Assembly (NCBI GenBank): GCA_050944415.1
Contig: JBMNRA010000002.1
Span: 30,483-94,482, forward strand
DNA: 64,000 nt
Direction of reading: 5' to 3'
Source of the DNA: Ruminococcus_G sp050944415
GTDB taxonomy: Bacteria; Bacillota; Clostridia; Lachnospirales; Lachnospiraceae
The position numbers and the translations under genes are program-made. Under the pieces are notes generated by a model, which ran no database searches, was not told where the DNA came from, and saw only the letters and a list, made by a program, of their open reading frames with translations. Of the stretch, positions 60,724 to 64,000 are shown in pieces. Position 1 is the first letter of the stretch, and every line of letters starts with the position of its first letter.

Positions 60724-62940
60724 ATGGCAACCATTAAAGATGTGGCAAAAAAAGCAGGGGTATCTATTGCCACAGTGTCAAATGTAATGAACGGAAAAGT
60801 ATCGAGCGAGAGTGAAACTTTCCATCTGGTACATGAGGCGGCCAGAGAACTGAATTACCGTCCCAACTATAATGCAAAAAATCTGAAAAAAGGGAAAACG
60901 CGGCTGATAGGCGTGCTTCTCCCGCATCTGAGTTGTCCATATCCGGATATATACCGGGGCATCAGTAAGGTACTGGAAGGAAAGGAATACTATCCGGTTC
61001 TGAAACTGACAGAAAATAACCGTTTGCTGGAAAAAGATATACTGGAATCTTTTTTTGACCTGGGGGTTTCCGGAATTATTGCAGTACCGGCGGAAACAGA
61101 AAGAGGAGGAATATACGATCAGGTAGAAGAGAAAAAGATTCCTTTTGTAGCGGTAGAACGCAGACTGGAAGGAATAGACTGTAATTATGTGGTGTTCGAT
61201 AATGCGGCGCTGATTGAGCGGTACGCACGCCGCCTGAAAGAAATATACGGAGAGAATCAGATTTTTCTGTTTCATCAGAAGGGATATTACAGTGCGGATG
61301 AGGATTGCCGTACCGGGTTTATGCGGGCCAAAGCCGGTACGGAAGAACATATGATTGCGGTCAGTCCGGGAAGAGATGAGGCATTTAACAAAATCTATGA
61401 TCTGTTTATTCAGAAAAAAGGACAGATACAATGTGTGATTGCTTCAACGATGAATCTGGCCAAGGCCGTGTGTGAAGTTGTGTTCATGTTGAAGGAGAAT
61501 ATTGTGATTTATGCTCTGGCAGGAAGCGAATGGAATCTTCACGGAATATATCGAAATATTCACCTGATTACAAGAGATATGGTCATGGCCGGAATGAAAG
61601 CAGCGCAGATGCTGGTAGAGCAGGAGAAGGGCGATAAAGATATCGGCACATTTTATCTGAAGCAGCGGGATTTCTGGCAGGAACAGGAATTAACCTGTTA
61701 TACTCCCAGTCGTCAGCTGCATGTTTTGGCGCTGGAAAGTGAGGCGACTGATGTGATGGAAAAACTGTCAGAATCAGTCCGGGCGAGATACAATCTGCAG
61801 GTGATTTATCATAAAAAGTCTTATGAAGAGTTAAAAAAGGAGTTAGACCGTGAAATGAAAAGTCCGGTGTGCAGCTATGATATTGTCATGATGGACAAGA
61901 CGTGGCTGCCATACTATACGGGTCAGGATTTTCTGTATGAACTGCGAAAAGAACTGGGTCAGGAGATGTTAAGACAGTATCCGGACGTGATACGCAAAAG
62001 TTTTGCGCCGTACGATAAACGGAGGTGTGTGCTGCCGGTAATTTCCAGTATTCAGACAATTTATTACCGGAAGGATTGTTTTGAAGATCTGGAACTGAAA
62101 GCTGACTTTTTAAGTCAGTTTGGTATTCCGCTTACACCGCCCAGAAATTGGAAAGAGTATAATATGATCAGCCGCTTTTTTACCCGCGAATTTAATCCGA
62201 ATTCACCATTTATCTGGGGAACGGCTATGGCATGCAGCGACAGGATTAATCTCTTGTCTGAGTTCTATCCCCGTCAGTGGGCGTTTGACGGAACGATTGT
62301 GGACAGATGGGGTGATGTGGTGCTGGAACAGGATGGAAATGTGCGGGCTCTCAATAATCTGCGTGAGACATATTGTTACAGTAAAAAAGAAATGCCATAT
62401 GAAACTAAGGATGATGAATTGTTTCTGCCAATTCTGAAAGGAGAAGTTCCGATGGTGATGGGGTTTGCTTCTCATTATAATCCGCAGAAGTATAAAGAAC
62501 AGACATATGAGCACAGATTAAGCGTGGTGCCCGTTCCCAGGGGAAAGTCCATGCTGGGGGGATATTGTGTGGGGATCAACAATAAATCGAAATATATCAG
62601 TGAAGCCTGTGCATACCTTCGATGGTTGATCAGTGATAAAGTCAGTATTGCCAATATGCGGATGCACGGCTATATTCCCACTGCGGCGGTATACGGTCAT
62701 ACTGGGCTTCGCATGAAGTATCCCTGGATGAATCTGGTCAGCCAGTCTTTTGCCGGCGGCGGAAACAGGGAAAAGATTATTGCAGCCGATGGAAAACAGA
62801 TTTTGCCGGAGGCTGTGGATGAGGTGATGGGCGATATGCTGATAAAAGCCCTGAAAACAGACAGAAAATCCATTGATTTGCTGAATGAAGCCAGAGAAAA
62901 GATCATTGATATGATTAAAAAGTGTGATAAAACGTTTTAG
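60724..62940 (+). CDS. LacI-type regulator fused to an extracellular-solute-binding-protein domain
   Basis: A 738-residue protein with no signal peptide. Residues 1-60 are a LacI helix-turn-helix (TIKDVAKKAGVSIATVSNVM), residues about 60-330 a LacI/PBP-I effector domain (LIGVLLPHLSCPYPDIYRGI, GVSGIIAVPAETERGG), and residues about 340-738 resemble a family 1 solute-binding protein (YDIVMMDKTWLPYYTGQDFL, CVLPVISSIQTIYYRKD, SVVPVPRGKSMLGGYCVGIN, ACAYLRWLISDK). Such a domain is normally outside the cell; here it must sense inside. No transporter gene is adjacent. A perfect terminator follows. The target is unknown. Confidence 0.85.
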   Translation: MATIKDVAKKAGVSIATVSNVMNGKVSSESETFHLVHEAARELNYRPNYNAKNLKKGKTRLIGVLLPHLSCPYPDIYRGISKVLEGKEYYPVLKLTENNRLLEKDILESFFDLGVSGIIAVPAETERGGIYDQVEEKKIPFVAVERRLEGIDCNYVVFDNAALIERYARRLKEIYGENQIFLFHQKGYYSADEDCRTGFMRAKAGTEEHMIAVSPGRDEAFNKIYDLFIQKKGQIQCVIASTMNLAKAVCEVVFMLKENIVIYALAGSEWNLHGIYRNIHLITRDMVMAGMKAAQMLVEQEKGDKDIGTFYLKQRDFWQEQELTCYTPSRQLHVLALESEATDVMEKLSESVRARYNLQVIYHKKSYEELKKELDREMKSPVCSYDIVMMDKTWLPYYTGQDFLYELRKELGQEMLRQYPDVIRKSFAPYDKRRCVLPVISSIQTIYYRKDCFEDLELKADFLSQFGIPLTPPRNWKEYNMISRFFTREFNPNSPFIWGTAMACSDRINLLSEFYPRQWAFDGTIVDRWGDVVLEQDGNVRALNNLRETYCYSKKEMPYETKDDELFLPILKGEVPMVMGFASHYNPQKYKEQTYEHRLSVVPVPRGKSMLGGYCVGINNKSKYISEACAYLRWLISDKVSIANMRMHGYIPTAAVYGHTGLRMKYPWMNLVSQSFAGGGNREKIIAADGKQILPEAVDEVMGDMLIKALKTDRKSIDLLNEAREKIIDMIKKCDKTF

Positions 62941-62989
62941 TAAAACAATTTGTTATTTATTGTGCCAAAATGAATTAAAAAAGATCTGA

Positions 62990-63033
62990 AAGCCTGTTAT
63001 GATTGCGTCAGAAACAATCATAACAGGCTTTTG
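62990..63033 (+). terminator. Terminator after the LacI-SBP fusion
   Basis: AAGCCTGTTATGATTG (62990-63005) pairs perfectly with CAATCATAACAGGCTT (63015-63030), followed by T residues. Confidence 0.9.
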
Positions 63034-63062
63034 TCATATAAAAAGCGAGGAGAGATCAAGAC

Positions 63063-63167
63063 ATGAATAAAATTCGTTGGGGGTTGGCGGGACCCGGATG
63101 GGTGGCGGAGAGATTCGCGGAAGGTCTGACGTATACAAAGGATGCGGTTCTGGAAGCGGTGGTATGA
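63063..63167 (+). pseudogene. 5' fragment of a Gfo/Idh/MocA-family oxidoreductase
   Basis: Starting at ATG 63063 after a GAGGAGAG site, 34 codons match the N-terminal Rossmann segment of this family (MNKIRWGLAGPGWVAERFAE, then YTKDAVLEAV). The match ends at about 63155 and a TGA follows at 63165-63167. Beyond that, another reading frame continues as a surface-protein fragment, so the gene has been cut by a rearrangement. Confidence 0.8.
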
Positions 63168-63840
63168 AGATGATGCGCTGACCCGTCCGGTTACAGAGGT
63201 GACGTTGGACAATACAAAGACGATCCATGCGGGTTGGAAAGAAATCGAAACAGATACCCGTCGGCAGCAGGAAATCTTTATGACAGTGGAGGCACAGGAG
63301 CGTGATCTGAAGAACGGTTCCAGAAATACCATGAGCAAAGTCTGCACCTTGAAACTGGGCTTCGCGGTTGATGATCCGGACTTAAGTCTTTCCTATGAAA
63401 CCAGTGATCCGGAGGTTGCGACGGTGGAAGACGGGAAGATCACTTATCAGGGCATGGGTACCTGTACTGTTACTGTAACGGCGGCTGCTACCGATCTGTG
63501 TAAAGCGACATCTCTTGAGATCCCAGTGACTGTGGGAAGTCTTGGAACACCCACCTTTACGCCGACAGTTACAACTAGAACAGCGCAGAAAACCTTTGTG
63601 GTGACCTCCAGCACTGTCCGGGGTGTGGACGGTTATGAGGTACAGTATTCCATCCGTGATGATTTCTGGAGGGCAACGACGAAAGATTTCCTTGACACGG
63701 GAGCAAAGTTATATCGGGAGACCTGCACTACGGTGCATTCCAATATGACCTACTATATCCATGTAAGAGGATACCAGATCATAGGCGGAGAGAAAGTCTA
63801 CAGTGAATGGTCACCGGTGAAGACGATCCGAACGAAATAA
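63150..63840 (+). pseudogene. 3' fragment of a surface protein with Ig-like and fibronectin-like domains
   Basis: An open frame of about 230 residues that has lost its start. It reads a bacterial Ig-like (Big_2) segment (LSYETSDPEVATVEDGKITY, GTCTVTVTAAATDLCKATS) and then a fibronectin-III-like segment (VRGVDGYEVQYSIRDDFWRA, YIHVRGYQIIGGEKVYSEWS) ending VKTIRTK, the typical C-terminal end of large Lachnospiraceae adhesins. It has no signal peptide or promoter of its own and joins a truncated oxidoreductase at about 63150. It is likely not expressed as a secreted protein. Confidence 0.7.
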
Positions 63841-63916
63841 GAAAACGGATAGAGATTTTTGTGAATCTGATTTAATAGCGTAAAATTACTTTAAGTTAAA
63901 AGCAAAAAAATAAATG

Positions 63917-63986
63917 TAGAGAATATCACTTTGTGTTATCATTAAGTTGATGAGACAAAAAAATAAACAAAGGAGGATATTCTCTA
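63917..63986 (+). promoter_or_regulatory. Inverted repeat overlapping a ribosome binding site
   Basis: TAGAGAATATC (63917-63927) pairs with GATATTCTCTA (63976-63986). The right arm covers the end of AAAGGAGG (63969-63976) and the first base of the start codon, so it could hide the start, or be part of an element end. Confidence 0.5.
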
Positions 63987-64000
63987 TGAATAATAGTATA
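63986..64000 (+). CDS. Start of a gene cut by the right window edge
   Basis: ATG 63986 lies nine bases after AAAGGAGG; only five codons (MNNSI) are in the window. The short upstream region with an inverted repeat and the position next to broken genes suggest a transposase, but five residues cannot show this. Confidence 0.4.

Overview
The window looks like part of a chromosome from a strictly anaerobic gut Firmicute of the Lachnospiraceae (Blautia/Dorea-like). Supporting signs are the strong AGGAGG-type ribosome binding sites, TTGACA/TATAAT promoters, many LacI-family regulators, multiple ferredoxin-linked aldo/keto reductases, rubrerythrin, DUF4317, DUF3786 and DUF5050 proteins, and a carboxyspermidine-type polyamine operon. 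Genus assignment is inference from gene content only.

Region 1 (1-4.2 kb) is an operon with the end of an aldo/keto reductase carrying two ferredoxin motifs, a fused NifH-NifD-like nitrogenase homologue and a NifK-like partner. P-cluster-type cysteines are mostly kept but the FeMo-cofactor ligands are not, so this is a nitrogenase-like reductase of unknown substrate. Region 2 (4.2-8.3 kb) is a MarR-controlled heterodimeric ABC exporter whose first subunit gene has an in-frame TGA. Region 3 (8.3-13.1 kb) holds an EFR1-type flavodoxin/ferredoxin, an acetyltransferase and a response regulator-ABC-ABC-histidine kinase set of the peptide-antibiotic resistance type. Region 4 (13.1-19.4 kb) has a secreted protein whose signal peptide is out of frame at a 5-bp tandem repeat, a second ABC exporter pair with a large hairpin at its 5' end, and a TPR/beta-propeller membrane protein.

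Region 5 (19.4-26.5 kb) has a LacI regulator next to iolI with two operators 42 bp apart, rubrerythrin, another aldo/keto reductase plus acetyltransferase, a PNPOx-hotdog fusion, a TPR protein and a small flavodoxin. Region 6 (26.5-31.2 kb) is an accessory, gene-poor stretch: degenerate sequence, an AAA-ATPase/PD-(D/E)XK gene, an AT-rich winged-helix-like gene, a truncated paralogue of the ATPase, a transposase remnant, and then a highly structured RNA with its own promoter and terminator directly before the polyamine operon.

Region 7 (31.2-39 kb) is a polyamine operon: arginine decarboxylase, agmatine deiminase and N-carbamoylputrescine amidase make putrescine; carboxy(nor)spermidine dehydrogenase and decarboxylase make the triamine; a SpeE-like aminopropyltransferase is also present. 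Region 8 (39-44 kb) is housekeeping: DUF4317, glycerate kinase, NAD pyrophosphatase, PhoH, HPr-like protein. Region 9 (44.2-52.8 kb) is a sugar-type ABC importer bracketed by two paralogous LacI regulators, with palindromic operators, and a UroD/methyltransferase-family enzyme.

Region 10 (52.9-59.7 kb) holds a 1261-residue surface protein in which a papain-like protease domain appears circularly permuted and fused to a metallophosphatase, then a lipoprotein nuclease, the CCA-adding enzyme and DUF3786. Region 11 (60-64 kb) has an XRE regulator, a LacI regulator fused to a solute-binding-protein domain, a chimeric pseudogene junction and the start of a gene at the window edge. No tRNA, rRNA or CRISPR array was recognised.
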